DNA from: an uncultured Paracoccaceae bacterium
Lineage (GTDB): Bacteria; Pseudomonadota; Alphaproteobacteria; Rhodobacterales; Rhodobacteraceae
Direction: 5' to 3'
DNA length: 64,000 nucleotides
Assembly: GCA_947498985.1 (NCBI GenBank)
Contig: CANMMF010000002.1
Location: forward strand, 1 to 64,000
A program made the position numbers and the translations under genes. This document shows positions 23,727 to 33,004 of the stretch, piece after piece. The notes beneath the pieces are model-generated. The model searched no databases. It was not told the DNA's origin and saw only the letters and a program-made list of their open reading frames with translations. How positions within the stretch are numbered: position 1 is the first letter of the stretch; each line of letters starts with the position of its first letter.

Positions 23727-25476
23727 CCGCACCGGTTCCGCTGCTGGCCTGCTGCAGGGGCGCCGCGCCCTCATCGGCGAGCACCTGATCCAGCCCGACC
23801 TCGAGCTTGCGCCGGATACGGTCGGGATCGGCCTCTTCGGCGGCGTCTTCCCAATCCACGAAACTCAGCGCGCGTTTCCACTGAAACTCCGCCTCGAGCT
23901 TGCGGCCAACCGCCCAGTACACGTCGCCCAGATGGTCGTTCACAATCGGATCGATCGGCATCAGTTCGGCGGCGCGTTCCATGTGCTCGACCGCTTCCTC
24001 ATAGCGGCCCAGCCGGTAGAGCACCCAGCCGAGGCTGTCCATGATGTAGCCGCTGTCGGGCCGCGCCGCGACCGCGCGCTCGATCATGTCGAGCGCCTCG
24101 TCGAGCTTGATCTGCTTTTCCACCAGCGAATATCCGAGGTAGTTGAGCACCTGCGGCTGATCGGGCTGCAGCTCCAGCGCGCGGCGGAAATCGGCTTCGG
24201 CCGCGTCCCACTCGTCCTGCCGCTCAAAGCTGATGCCGCGGGCGTAATAGAGGAACCACTGCCGCTCCGTTATCTCTTCGTAGAGCGACAGAGCCGTCGT
24301 ATAGGCCTCTGACGCCTCGACGAAATTCTCCTGCTGGCGGAGCATATCGGCAAGCGTGGAATAGACTACCGGCAGATCGCCGTGGCTCTGCGTCAGACCG
24401 CGCAGGACCGAGATCGCCTCGTCGAACTTGTCCTGTTTGCGCAGCGCTTCCGCGCGGCCCAGCTCGGCGGCGTGAAAGGACGGATGATCGGTGCCGACAC
24501 GCGCATAGGTGTCGACCGCCAGATCGTATTGCCGCATCCCGTCCAGCAGCTCTGCCGAGAGCAGGATTGCATCGACGTGATCGGGGCGCAGAAATTCCGC
24601 AAGGCGCGAATAGAGCAGCGTGAGATCGTCATTGCCCTCGTTCGAGAGCGCGCCGCCCAGAGTGTAGAACACCTCTGCGATGCCGTCGCGGGCCGAGCGG
24701 ATATGCGAGAACGGCAGCGCGTCCCCGGCCTCAAGCTTGTCGCGCATCGCGGTCAGTCCGGGGTCGAGATCGCGGCCGAACGCGGTGTCGATCAGCGTCA
24801 GCGCGTCGTCGTTGCGATCCAGCTGGCTGAGGATTTCGACCTGGGTCATCACGCCGCGCCGCGTCATCTGCATGCCGCCGCTGCCGCCCGCCTCGAAGAT
24901 CGCCGCCGCACTTTCGTAATCGCCGACCGAAGCCAGCGCCATCGCCTTGTGATAGGTCGCAAACGGCGCCAGGCCCTGCAATTTGCTGACCTCGTCAAAG
25001 GCCACGATGGCGGCACTCATGTCGCCCTGCCCCAGCTCGGCCCAGGCCTGGATCAACCCGTCCGCTAGCGGCCCTGCGCCGCGGGTTTCGGAGATCGCCT
25101 TGAGAACGCTGGCAAAATTCTCTTCGTTTGCATCCCTCGCCAGCAGGGTCATCTGCGCCAACTGGCTGGAAAACCCCTCCGACAGCAGCCGTTCGGCCAG
25201 ACCGGAGGCACGATCGACATCGCCGAGCGAGACATTGGCCAGCACGCCGCGTTCCAGCAGCGACGGGTTGGCGGGATCGTTCACGATGGCGCGGCCGTAA
25301 TAGCGCGCCGCCGCCTCGAAATCGCCCTGGAAACTCGCCTGTCGCGCGGCGAGGTAGTCGCCGGCGATACCGCGCGCCTCGACCGGCGTGGCCAGCAGGA
25401 CCGGCAGCATGGCGGCCCCGGCCAAGAGCCCTGCGCGGATAGTCTGTGCCCAAGCTGTCACGATGCCTGTCTCCAT
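23713..25476 (-). CDS. Exported tetratricopeptide-repeat protein
   Basis: A 587-residue TPR protein. The N-terminus METGIVTAWAQTIRAGLLAG then AAMLPVLLATPVEARG is a signal peptide with a likely cut after VEA. The rest consists of TPR units, clearest near the C-terminus (AEADFRRALELQPDQPQVLN, YSLVEKQIKLDEALDMIERA, SLGWVLYRLGRYEEAVEHME). This protein upstream of ispE is common in Rhodobacterales. A periplasmic scaffold role is likely, with partners unknown. Met at 25476 is preferred because the upstream extension lacks signal-peptide character. Confidence 0.88.
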   Translation of the reverse strand: METGIVTAWAQTIRAGLLAGAAMLPVLLATPVEARGIAGDYLAARQASFQGDFEAAARYYGRAIVNDPANPSLLERGVLANVSLGDVDRASGLAERLLSEGFSSQLAQMTLLARDANEENFASVLKAISETRGAGPLADGLIQAWAELGQGDMSAAIVAFDEVSKLQGLAPFATYHKAMALASVGDYESAAAIFEAGGSGGMQMTRRGVMTQVEILSQLDRNDDALTLIDTAFGRDLDPGLTAMRDKLEAGDALPFSHIRSARDGIAEVFYTLGGALSNEGNDDLTLLYSRLAEFLRPDHVDAILLSAELLDGMRQYDLAVDTYARVGTDHPSFHAAELGRAEALRKQDKFDEAISVLRGLTQSHGDLPVVYSTLADMLRQQENFVEASEAYTTALSLYEEITERQWFLYYARGISFERQDEWDAAEADFRRALELQPDQPQVLNYLGYSLVEKQIKLDEALDMIERAVAARPDSGYIMDSLGWVLYRLGRYEEAVEHMERAAELMPIDPIVNDHLGDVYWAVGRKLEAEFQWKRALSFVDWEDAAEEADPDRIRRKLEVGLDQVLADEGAAPLQQASSGTGADDEG

Positions 25477-25607
25477 CTTGTCTGCTTTCTTTTCCAAGCT
25501 GGGGCAGAGCCTAATCGGGACCGTCGGGCATGGCAATGTCGGAGCGTCTGACATTGCCGTCAGACAGGATGCGCCGCGCGCGCCTGTGACGATCAGCTCA
25601 GGTTCCG

Positions 25608-25883
25608 CTATTGCCGCGGCGTGGCCAATTCCACCCCGGAGAACGGCGCATCGAAGACCAGCGCGCCGCCGTGATCGGCGAGCCGCGCGACGCGGCCCGA
25701 GACCGTTCGGCCCATGACGCGGAACATCATGCGGTCCTGCGTGCGCAGATCCGGTCCGCCATCGAACCGCAGCCCGGTCAGGCTGGCATTCCTGACATCG
25801 ACAATCTCCGTGCCGAGCCGTTCACGTTTCATGCGCAACTGCCGCGCGCCTGGCCAGCGCGTCTGCCGGGGTGTCGGTCCCAT
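25608..25883 (-). CDS. PilZ-domain-like small protein
   Basis: A 91-residue protein with a PilZ-like core: a basic N-terminal stretch (RQLRMKRER) that could be the c-di-GMP-binding arginine motif, then EIVDVRNASLTGLRFDG containing the D/NxSxxG box, then strands ending VFDAPFSGVEL. ATG 25883 follows GGAGGAT. It would bind c-di-GMP and signal through a partner. Whether the RxxxR motif is intact is uncertain. Confidence 0.7.
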   Translation of the reverse strand: MGPTPRQTRWPGARQLRMKRERLGTEIVDVRNASLTGLRFDGGPDLRTQDRMMFRVMGRTVSGRVARLADHGGALVFDAPFSGVELATPRQ

Positions 25884-25996
25884 CGCGATCCTCCGTTTCA
25901 GAGGATCTGACGCGAAAAAAGTGAATTCCCGGTTAGCAGCAGACCGGCCGCACACAAAAGGGCGGCGCAGCAGCACCGCGCTTCCGTAAAACTAGC

Positions 25997-27646
25997 TTAC
26001 ATATTGGGATAATTCGGCCCGTCGCCACCCTGCGGCACGGTCCAGACGATGTTCTGGCTCGGATCCTTGATGTCGCATGTCTTGCAATGCACGCAGTTCT
26101 GGAAGTTGATCACGAAGCGCGGCTCCTTGCCCTCTTCGCGCACCACCTCGTAGACCCCCGCAGGACAATAGCGCTGCGCAGGCTCGGCATATTCCGGCAG
26201 GTTGACCGCAATCGGCACCTCGGGGTCCTCGAGCTTGAGATGCGCCGGCTGGTCTTCCTCGTGATTGGTGAAGCTGAAGGAAACGTTGGTCAGGCGATCA
26301 AAGCTCAGTTTGCCATCGGGCTTGGGATAGTCGATGGGCTCGAAGTCTTCCGCCTTGCCGGTCGCGTCGGCGTCGTTCTTGCCATGCGCAATGGTCCCGA
26401 AGAGCGATACGCCGAAAAGGTTGTTTGTCCACATGTCGAACCCGCCCAGCGTCAGGCTTGCCGTCAGCCCCCATTTCGACCACAGAGGCTTGATATTGCG
26501 GACCTTTCTGAGATCCGCGCCGATCGCGCCATCGCGCACCTCGTCTTCGTAGGCGCTCAGCTCGTCGCCTTCGCGACCCGCCTTGATCGCCGCATGCGCG
26601 GCCTCTGCCGCGGCCTTGCCGGAGAGCATCGCGTTGTGGTTGCCCTTGATGCGCGGCACGTTGACCATGCCCACCGAACAGCCCAGCAGCGCCACGCCCG
26701 GCGCGACCATCTTCGGCATCGACTGGTAGCCGCCCTCCGAGATCGCCCGCGCGCCGTAGGCCACGCGTTTGCCGCCTTCCAGAAGCTCCGCGACAATCGG
26801 GTGATGCTTGAAGCGCTGGAACTCCATATAGGGATAAAGATGCGGGTTCTGGTAGTTCAGATGCACCACGAAACCCACGTAAACCTGATTGTTCTCAAGA
26901 TGATAGATGAACGAGCCGCCGCCTGCATTGCTGCCCAGCGGCCAGCCCATCGTATGGGTGACCGTGCCTTCGCGATGCTTGGCCGGATCGATCTCCCAAA
27001 TCTCTTTCATGCCGAGCCCGAATTTCTGCGGCTCGCTGTCTTTCGACAGATCGTATTTCCGGATCACTTCCTTGCTGAGCGAGCCGCGCACACCTTCGCT
27101 GAGAAAGACATACTTGCCGTTCAGCACCATGCCCGGCTCGTAGCTGTCGCCCGGCGTGCCATCGGCGGTCTTGCCGAACTCACCGGCGACGACACCTTTG
27201 ACGCGGTCGCCGTCATAGATGATCTCCGAACAGGACATGCCGGGGAAGATCTCGACGCCCAGCGCCTCGGCCTGCTCGGCCATCCAGCGGCAGACATTGC
27301 CCATCGAGACGATGTAATTGCCATGGTTGTTCATCAGCGGCGGCATCGGCCAGTTGGGCACGCGCAGCTTGCCCGCCTCACCCAGCAGATAGAAATTGTC
27401 TTCGCGCACCGGCACGTTGAGCGGCGCGCCCTTGTCCTTCCAGTCCGGGATCAGCGCATCGAGCCCGACCGGGTCCAGCACCGCGCCGGACAGGATATGC
27501 GCACCCACCTCGGAGCCTTTTTCCAGCACGACAACCTCGAGGCTGTCGTCAAGCTGCTTGAGACGGATCGCCGCCGACAGGCCCGCGGGGCCCGCCCCCA
27601 CGATCACCACGTCATAGTCCATCGCTTCGCGCTCAACGTCGCTCAT
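25997..27646 (-). CDS. Electron-transfer flavoprotein-ubiquinone oxidoreductase
   Basis: A 549-residue ETF-QO. The FAD-binding motif is [20 protein letters not shown], the membrane-surface quinone region follows, and the 4Fe-4S cluster cysteines lie at the C-terminus in CPAGVYEVV and [20 protein letters not shown]. It passes electrons from acyl-CoA dehydrogenases, via ETF, to ubiquinone. ATG 27646 has GGAAGGA at proper spacing. An acyl-CoA dehydrogenase gene occurs at 36.3-38.0 kb. The etfAB genes are not in the window. Confidence 0.96.
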   Translation of the reverse strand: MSDVEREAMDYDVVIVGAGPAGLSAAIRLKQLDDSLEVVVLEKGSEVGAHILSGAVLDPVGLDALIPDWKDKGAPLNVPVREDNFYLLGEAGKLRVPNWPMPPLMNNHGNYIVSMGNVCRWMAEQAEALGVEIFPGMSCSEIIYDGDRVKGVVAGEFGKTADGTPGDSYEPGMVLNGKYVFLSEGVRGSLSKEVIRKYDLSKDSEPQKFGLGMKEIWEIDPAKHREGTVTHTMGWPLGSNAGGGSFIYHLENNQVYVGFVVHLNYQNPHLYPYMEFQRFKHHPIVAELLEGGKRVAYGARAISEGGYQSMPKMVAPGVALLGCSVGMVNVPRIKGNHNAMLSGKAAAEAAHAAIKAGREGDELSAYEDEVRDGAIGADLRKVRNIKPLWSKWGLTASLTLGGFDMWTNNLFGVSLFGTIAHGKNDADATGKAEDFEPIDYPKPDGKLSFDRLTNVSFSFTNHEEDQPAHLKLEDPEVPIAVNLPEYAEPAQRYCPAGVYEVVREEGKEPRFVINFQNCVHCKTCDIKDPSQNIVWTVPQGGDGPNYPNM

Positions 27647-27935
27647 CGCCATTCCTTCCAGACCGGGCCCCGAAAGGCCGAGAGTTACACCACGCCTGAC
27701 TAGCCCGGCCATGCGGCAGGGGTCAATTGCGACGGAGCGTCCCGGCGCGGGCGCCGCCACATGCCTCATGCGCCCCGACAGGCAGCAAAGCGCCAAACCG
27801 CGCGGTCACAGCGCCCAGGCACACCGGCGCCTCTTGCATTCCCGACACGCTCCGATGCACTGTAGCGCGCAACGTGACACCGACAACGCCGCGATCCCGT
27901 CAAGGATGCGCGGTCCGCTTTTTTTGAGGGGACAC

Positions 27936-28406
27936 ATGGAAAAGATCCCGATGACCCGCGCGGGCAACACCGCGCTGCAGGCCGAGTTGAAAACCCTGAA
28001 ATCCGAAGAGCGCCCGGCGATCATCCAGGCGATCGCGGAAGCCCGCGAACTGGGCGATCTGAAGGAAAACGCCGAATACCATTCGGCGCGCGAAAAGCAG
28101 GGTTTCATCGAAGGCCGCATCAAGGAGCTCGAGGCGGTGCTCGGCAAGGCCGAGGTGATTGATCCGTCCACACTGTCCGGGGCCGTCAAGTTCGGCGCCA
28201 CCGTCACGCTGGTGGACGAGGACACCGACGAGGAGAAGACCTGGCAGATCGTCGGAGAGCACGAGGCCAATATCGAGAAGGGCCTGCTGAACATCCGCTC
28301 GCCCATCGCCCGCGCGCTCATCGGCAAGGACGAGGGCGACAGCGTCGAAGTGCGTACGCCCGGCGGCGAGAAATCCTACGAAATCCTCTCGATCCGCTAC
28401 AGCTGA
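27936..28406 (+). CDS. greA: Transcription elongation factor GreA
   Basis: A 156-residue GreA. The N-terminal coiled coil ([40 protein letters not shown]) carries the tip acidic residues D and E in GDLKENAEY, which reactivate backtracked RNA polymerase by stimulating RNA cleavage. The C-terminal FKBP-like domain contains [21 protein letters not shown] 27936 has a GAGGGGA ribosome binding site 5 bases upstream. Confidence 0.98.
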   Translation: MEKIPMTRAGNTALQAELKTLKSEERPAIIQAIAEARELGDLKENAEYHSAREKQGFIEGRIKELEAVLGKAEVIDPSTLSGAVKFGATVTLVDEDTDEEKTWQIVGEHEANIEKGLLNIRSPIARALIGKDEGDSVEVRTPGGEKSYEILSIRYS

Positions 28407-28434
28407 GAGCCACAAGAGACGGGGCGCGCAGGCC

Positions 28435-29448
28435 ATGGCAGAGCCGAAACAGGCGAAACCGACAATGCCCGGGCTATATGATCGCGGATCGCAGGGGGGG
28501 CTGACCGGCATCGACATCGCCGCGGCGGCGCTCGGCGTGGTCTGGCTGGTTCTGGCAGGCGGGTATTTTCTGTTCTCCGATGCCGGGTCGGGCGGCAGCA
28601 ACCTGCGCTTCGTGCTGGTGCTGATGGTGGTGTTCTTCCCGGTCGCGCTGCTCTGGGTGGCGGCGATGGCGGCCCGCGCGGCATCCATGATGCGCGCCGA
28701 AAGCGCCCGTCTGCAGGCCTCCATCGACGCTTTGCGCCAGGCCTATGTGGCGCAGGCCCAGCAGGGCCGCGGCGAGGCGCCCAACCCGATGCTGATCAAG
28801 CGGCTCGACGAGATCTCCGGCGCGCAGCGCAACCTCGAGACCACGCTGGCGATGTTTGCCTCGACCCGCAGCGCCGCACCCGAACCTGCCCCGGTGCTCG
28901 AGCCCGCGCCAGAGCAACCCGCCGCCGACGACCAGCCGGCGCTGTCGCTGGGCACACCCGCAGAGGCGCTGCGCCCGCCGCTCTCCAACGCCGATTTCAT
29001 CCGCGCGCTGCATTTCCCCGAAACCGCCGAGGACAAGGCCGGCTTTGCCGCGCTGCGCCGCGCGCTCAAGGACCGCAATGCCGCGCAGCTGGTGCAGGCC
29101 GCGCAGGACGTGCTGACGCTGCTCAGCCAGGACGGCATCTACATGGACGACCTCACCCCCGATCTGGCGCGCCCCGAACACTGGCGCGCCTTCGGACGCG
29201 GCGCGCGGGGCCGCGCCATCGCCCCTTTGGGCGGTATCCGCGACCGCTCTTCGCTGGCGTTGGCCGCGGGCCGCATGAAGGAAGATCCGATCTTCCGCGA
29301 TGCCGTGCACCATTTCCTGCGCCGCTTCGACCGGAGCTTTTCGGGCTTCGCCGAACAGGCCAGCGATGCCGAGATCACCGATTTCGGCGGCACCCGCACC
29401 GCGCGCGCCTTCATGCTGCTGGGCCGGATCGCGGGCACCTTCGACTGA
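28435..29448 (+). CDS. Conserved membrane protein, function unknown
   Basis: A 337-residue protein with two membrane helices near the N-terminus (IDIAAAALGVVWLVLAGGYF and FVLVLMVVFFPVALLWVAAM), then a coiled coil (ESARLQASIDALRQAYVAQA), a Pro-Ala-rich linker, and a helical C-terminal domain of about 160 residues (NADFIRALHFPETAEDKAGF, FRDAVHHFLRRFDRSFSGFA). Homologues are typical of Rhodobacterales. It follows greA by 28 bases and may be co-transcribed. No enzymatic motif is visible. The following 269 bases contain no gene I can identify. Confidence 0.8.
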   Translation: MAEPKQAKPTMPGLYDRGSQGGLTGIDIAAAALGVVWLVLAGGYFLFSDAGSGGSNLRFVLVLMVVFFPVALLWVAAMAARAASMMRAESARLQASIDALRQAYVAQAQQGRGEAPNPMLIKRLDEISGAQRNLETTLAMFASTRSAAPEPAPVLEPAPEQPAADDQPALSLGTPAEALRPPLSNADFIRALHFPETAEDKAGFAALRRALKDRNAAQLVQAAQDVLTLLSQDGIYMDDLTPDLARPEHWRAFGRGARGRAIAPLGGIRDRSSLALAAGRMKEDPIFRDAVHHFLRRFDRSFSGFAEQASDAEITDFGGTRTARAFMLLGRIAGTFD

Positions 29449-29717
29449 CCCCAATACCCGGCTGAAAAGCTGCTGCTTCGGAGCCGTCCGTCACCTGAGA
29501 CCAAGGCTGCGGATACGGGGGGCCGGGCCATGCCAAATCGCCGAGGGGCCCCGCCTTGCGGGGAGACGGCTATTTTGCTTGGCGCGGGGCCCCGGATCTG
29601 CAGCGCAGGCGCTCAGGGGAGGGGCGGCGCTGGTGCTGCTGCTTTGGTGAGTGCCAGAGCCCCGGCGACATCGGCCAAATGCGCCGCCTCACCGCCTGAC
29701 CCCAACCGCGCCCCAAC

Positions 29718-31823
29718 TCAACCCAGACCAAACGCGCCAAACGGGTAGAACCGCACCGGATCGCCCGGCGCGATCTCTGCCGCACCGTCGCCCAGCTCCA
29801 CCAGACCGTCCGCCCAGCTCAGCCCCGAGACGCGGCCAGACCCCTCGGAAGGAAACACCTCCGCCCGGCCCTCGCGCATCCGGGCGCGCAGATATTCGCG
29901 GCGTCCCGGCTTCTTGCGCTTGGCAAAGGCCGCGGGAAGATCGAAGCCCTGCGGTGCCTGCCAGCCCGCGCCCGCCAGCACCGCCATCGCCGGGCGCGCG
30001 AAAATCAGCGCGCAGACAAAGGCCGCAACCGGGTTGCCCGGCAGCCCGAAGACCGGCACGCCGTCCCAGACACCGAGCGCCAGCGGCCGTCCGGGTTTCA
30101 GCGCGATGCGCCATTCCTGCAACGCGCCGCTTTCGCGCAGCAGCGCCGAGACATGATCCTCATCCCCTGCAGATGCGCCGCCGGAGGTCAGGATCAGATG
30201 CACCCGGCCCGCCGCACCGTCGAGCGTCGTGCGCAGCGCCTGCCGGTCATCTTCCACACGGCCCAGATCCACCGCCTCAAAACCGAACCGCGCGACCATC
30301 GACAAGAGCATCGGGCGGTTGGCGTCAAAGATCTGCCCGTCGCGCGCCGTCTCTCCGGGCTCCACCAGCTCGTCACCGGTCGAGAGCACCCCGACCTGCA
30401 GCCGCTCCCGCACCGGCAACACCGAAAGCCCCACCGCCGCCGCCAGTGCCAGATCCGCGGGCGTCAACACCCGCCCCGCGGCCAGCGCCACGTCGCCCGC
30501 CATCACATCCTCACCCGCCTTGCGGGTGTTGGCCCCGCGCTTGACCGGCCCGCGAAAGGCGACCTGCCCGTCTGCCACGGCGCAATCCTCATCCAGCACC
30601 ACGGTGTCGACGCCTTCGGGCAGCCCCGCGCCGGTCAGAACGCGCAGCGCGTGGCCCGCGGGCACCGATCCGGCAAAGGGCACACCCGCCGCCGACCGCC
30701 CCGCGACCAGCGGCAGCAGCTGGTCGCCGCGGCCCACCGCATCACCCGCAAAGCCGTAGCCGTCCACCGCCGTGTTGGGCTGCGGCGGGTTGGAGCGGCG
30801 GGCCACCAGGTCTTCGGCCAGAACCCGGCCCGAAGCCTGCATCAGCGGCACCTCCTCGACCCCGGTCACCACATGCAGCCGCTCGCGCAGCATCGCGAGA
30901 GCCGCGTCCACCGGTGTCCAGTCCACCCCCGGCGGCAGGGCAAAACAATCGTTGCGCAAGGGTGGCGGTTTCAGTCCGGTGTCGGACGGCATGGCAGCCT
31001 CCAGTTCAGCCTCATGCCCCAGCCCGAAGATCCAGCCTTCCTCGGGGGCATCCACCGCCAGCATCGCAGCCAGACGCGCAGGCGCAAGCCCGCAGAGCAT
31101 ATCGGCCATCACCCGCACCTGAACCGCGTCGCGAATATCGCCGTCACGCGTGCGGCGGCGCACAAGCTGCGCCAGAAGCGATGGCCAGATCTCCACAAAG
31201 GCGACGGCGCGGTCAAGCGGCTCGAACGGCCAGACCGCCACATGTCCTGCAAAGCGCCGCCGCAATCGCGCCAGCACCGGCAGCCCCATCAGCACCTGCG
31301 AGCCGACAGCCCCGGCACCGGCCAGTTGCCAGCAGGTGAAGGCGCCGCGGGCCTGTTCTTCGACCTGCCGCCGGTCGGCAAAGGGGTTGACATAGCCCGC
31401 CTTGGTGCGCGCCAGCCCGGGGATGTCGCGTTTCAGCGCATTGGCCCAGAACGGCCCGCGCCCGGCACCGATGTCACGGTTGATCCGGGCCGCCAGATCA
31501 AAGCGGTTGTTGGCGCGCGGCGCGTCCTCGATCCGCGCCTCCAGCCAGTCCCAGAGCGCCAAGGGTTCAGCCCGCCCGGTCACCGCCGCCGCAAAGCCAC
31601 GCGGGTAGCCAAACGGAAAGTCGAACCCGATGAGCAGCCGGTCGCCCGCGGCGAGCGCCGTCTCGATCCGCTCGTCCAAAGCCGCCTCCGCGAGGCCACG
31701 GTTGCGCAGATAAACCGGCGCATGCCCCGCCTCCGCCATCCAGATCGCATCGCGGCGGGGGCGCGGGCCGGTGTCGCTGCCGCCCGACCAGTCGACCATC
31801 ACGAACCGGTCGAACCCGGTCAA
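29718..31823 (-). CDS. moeA: DUF429-like domain fused to molybdopterin molybdotransferase MoeA
   Basis: A 701-residue fusion. Residues 300-701 are MoeA, which inserts molybdate into adenylated molybdopterin: PLMQASGRVLAEDLVARRSN, PQPNTAVDGYGFAGDA, LSTGDELVEPGE, LILTSGGASAGDED and FGLPGNPVAAFVCA. Residues 1-290 resemble the DUF429 RNase-H-like fold, with Asp in VMVDWSGG, a second in LIGFDFPFGYPRG and Glu in AFVEIWPSLL. The role of this domain is unknown. The gene overlaps mobB by 4 bases (ATGA). MoeA alone is about 400 residues, so the fusion is clear. Confidence 0.9.
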   Translation of the reverse strand: MTGFDRFVMVDWSGGSDTGPRPRRDAIWMAEAGHAPVYLRNRGLAEAALDERIETALAAGDRLLIGFDFPFGYPRGFAAAVTGRAEPLALWDWLEARIEDAPRANNRFDLAARINRDIGAGRGPFWANALKRDIPGLARTKAGYVNPFADRRQVEEQARGAFTCWQLAGAGAVGSQVLMGLPVLARLRRRFAGHVAVWPFEPLDRAVAFVEIWPSLLAQLVRRRTRDGDIRDAVQVRVMADMLCGLAPARLAAMLAVDAPEEGWIFGLGHEAELEAAMPSDTGLKPPPLRNDCFALPPGVDWTPVDAALAMLRERLHVVTGVEEVPLMQASGRVLAEDLVARRSNPPQPNTAVDGYGFAGDAVGRGDQLLPLVAGRSAAGVPFAGSVPAGHALRVLTGAGLPEGVDTVVLDEDCAVADGQVAFRGPVKRGANTRKAGEDVMAGDVALAAGRVLTPADLALAAAVGLSVLPVRERLQVGVLSTGDELVEPGETARDGQIFDANRPMLLSMVARFGFEAVDLGRVEDDRQALRTTLDGAAGRVHLILTSGGASAGDEDHVSALLRESGALQEWRIALKPGRPLALGVWDGVPVFGLPGNPVAAFVCALIFARPAMAVLAGAGWQAPQGFDLPAAFAKRKKPGRREYLRARMREGRAEVFPSEGSGRVSGLSWADGLVELGDGAAEIAPGDPVRFYPFGAFGLG

Positions 31824-32311
31824 AAGCCCACTTCACGCAAGATGAAATCCGCCACCGCGGCGGTGTCGTTGAGGTCAAAAACCGGCCGGTCCAGCTCCAG
31901 CGGCGTGTCCGAGGCCACCGCCTTGATCAGCGGATCGCCGGGCGCGATGAGCGGGTTGCCCGCCGCGGCGCGCCAGGCCTCCACCTTGGGATGGGTGTCG
32001 CGTTTGTAGCCTTCGATCAGCACCAGATCGACCGGGTCGAGCCGCGCCAGCAGCTCGGCAAGGCTGGGCTCCTCGGCATCGCGCAACTCGGTCATCAGCG
32101 CCCAGCGGTTGCGCGAGCTGAGCATCACCTGCCGCGCGCCCGCGCTGCGGTGGCGATAGCTGTCGCGCCCCTTGTGATCGACGTCAAAGCTGTGATGGGC
32201 GTGTTTCACCGTCGAGACCGACAGACCACGGCCCGAAATATGCTCGACCAGACGCTCCATAAGCCCGGTCTTGCCCGCGTTCTTCCACCCCGTCACACCG
32301 TACACTCTCAT
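31820..32311 (-). CDS. mobB: Molybdopterin-guanine dinucleotide biosynthesis adaptor MobB
   Basis: A 163-residue P-loop GTP-binding protein. The motif is VTGWKNAGKTGLMERL, followed by VSTVKHAHHSFDVDHKGRDS and LVLIEGYKRDTHPKVE, the MobB signature. It supports MobA in attaching GMP to molybdopterin. It overlaps both neighbours by 4 bases, so moeA-type fusion, mobB and mobA form one operon. It is unrelated to the plasmid mobilization gene also called mobB. Confidence 0.96.
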   Translation of the reverse strand: MRVYGVTGWKNAGKTGLMERLVEHISGRGLSVSTVKHAHHSFDVDHKGRDSYRHRSAGARQVMLSSRNRWALMTELRDAEEPSLAELLARLDPVDLVLIEGYKRDTHPKVEAWRAAAGNPLIAPGDPLIKAVASDTPLELDRPVFDLNDTAAVADFILREVGF

Positions 32312-32937
32312 ACCAACTCCTCTGCCCGGGCCAGATCCTCGGGGGTGTTCACGTTGAAGAACGGATCGACCCCCTGCACCGGGAACACCGCCTCGCGCCC
32401 GCCATGCCGGTCGGTCCAGAGCACAACCTTCTTCAACCCGTCCTCAAGCGCCGCGCGCAGATCGTCGCGCAAGCCCACCGGCCAGAGACCGAAGGTCGGA
32501 TGCCGGATCAGCCCCGAGCGGGATTTGCTCCGGGTCTTCGCGTCGCCTTCGGTGGCCGCCAGCACCAGCGGCACCGCCTGCCCCTCGGCGGCCAGCAACA
32601 GGCGCGGCACCAGATCGCAGGGGAAAAACGGCGTGTCGGCGGCCACGGTCACGATGGTTTCGGCCCCCTGCCCTGCGGCCCAGTCCATCCCCGCAAGCAC
32701 ACCGGCCAGCGGCCCCGGGAACCCCGCGAGACTGTCCATCAGGACAGGCAAGCCGACCCCGTCGAACCGCGCAGGATCGCCATTGGCGTTGAGCGCGACC
32801 TCCGCCACCTGCGGGGCCAGCCGCCCGATCACCCGGTCGAGCAGCGTCTGCCCGCCCAGCGCCAGCAATGCCTTGTCGACGCCACCCATACGCGTGGCCT
32901 GTCCACCGGCCAGAATGACACCCAACGGCTGCTTCAT
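32308..32937 (-). CDS. mobA: Molybdenum cofactor guanylyltransferase MobA
   Basis: A 209-residue nucleotidyltransferase. It begins GVILAGGQATRMGGVDKALL, the GTP-binding signature, with VTVAADTPFFPCDLVP as the metal site and a C-terminal PFFNVNTPEDLARAEEL. It converts molybdopterin and GTP to molybdopterin guanine dinucleotide, the form used by the DMSO reductase and formate dehydrogenase families. That agrees with fdhD 67 bases upstream on the same strand. Confidence 0.97.
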   Translation of the reverse strand: MKQPLGVILAGGQATRMGGVDKALLALGGQTLLDRVIGRLAPQVAEVALNANGDPARFDGVGLPVLMDSLAGFPGPLAGVLAGMDWAAGQGAETIVTVAADTPFFPCDLVPRLLLAAEGQAVPLVLAATEGDAKTRSKSRSGLIRHPTFGLWPVGLRDDLRAALEDGLKKVVLWTDRHGGREAVFPVQGVDPFFNVNTPEDLARAEELV

Positions 32938-33004
32938 GACCCTTGCTCTTCCGGGTAGCGGGCATCCCGGACGCGTACATCGCGTCGATGCCCCGGCACG
33001 CCTC

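Noticed and set aside
26087-27703. A 538-codon frame on the plus strand opposite the ETF-QO gene
   Set aside because: The ETF-QO frame has clear FAD and 4Fe-4S motifs. The opposite frame has no domain and shadow-like composition.
29449-29717. Possible small gene between the membrane protein and MoeA fusion genes
   Set aside because: Short frames exist on both strands without ribosome binding sites or recognisable sequence.
30153-32009. A 618-codon frame on the plus strand opposite the MoeA fusion
   Set aside because: It is the complement of MoeA and mobB and is Arg/His/Pro-rich. No motif was recognised.
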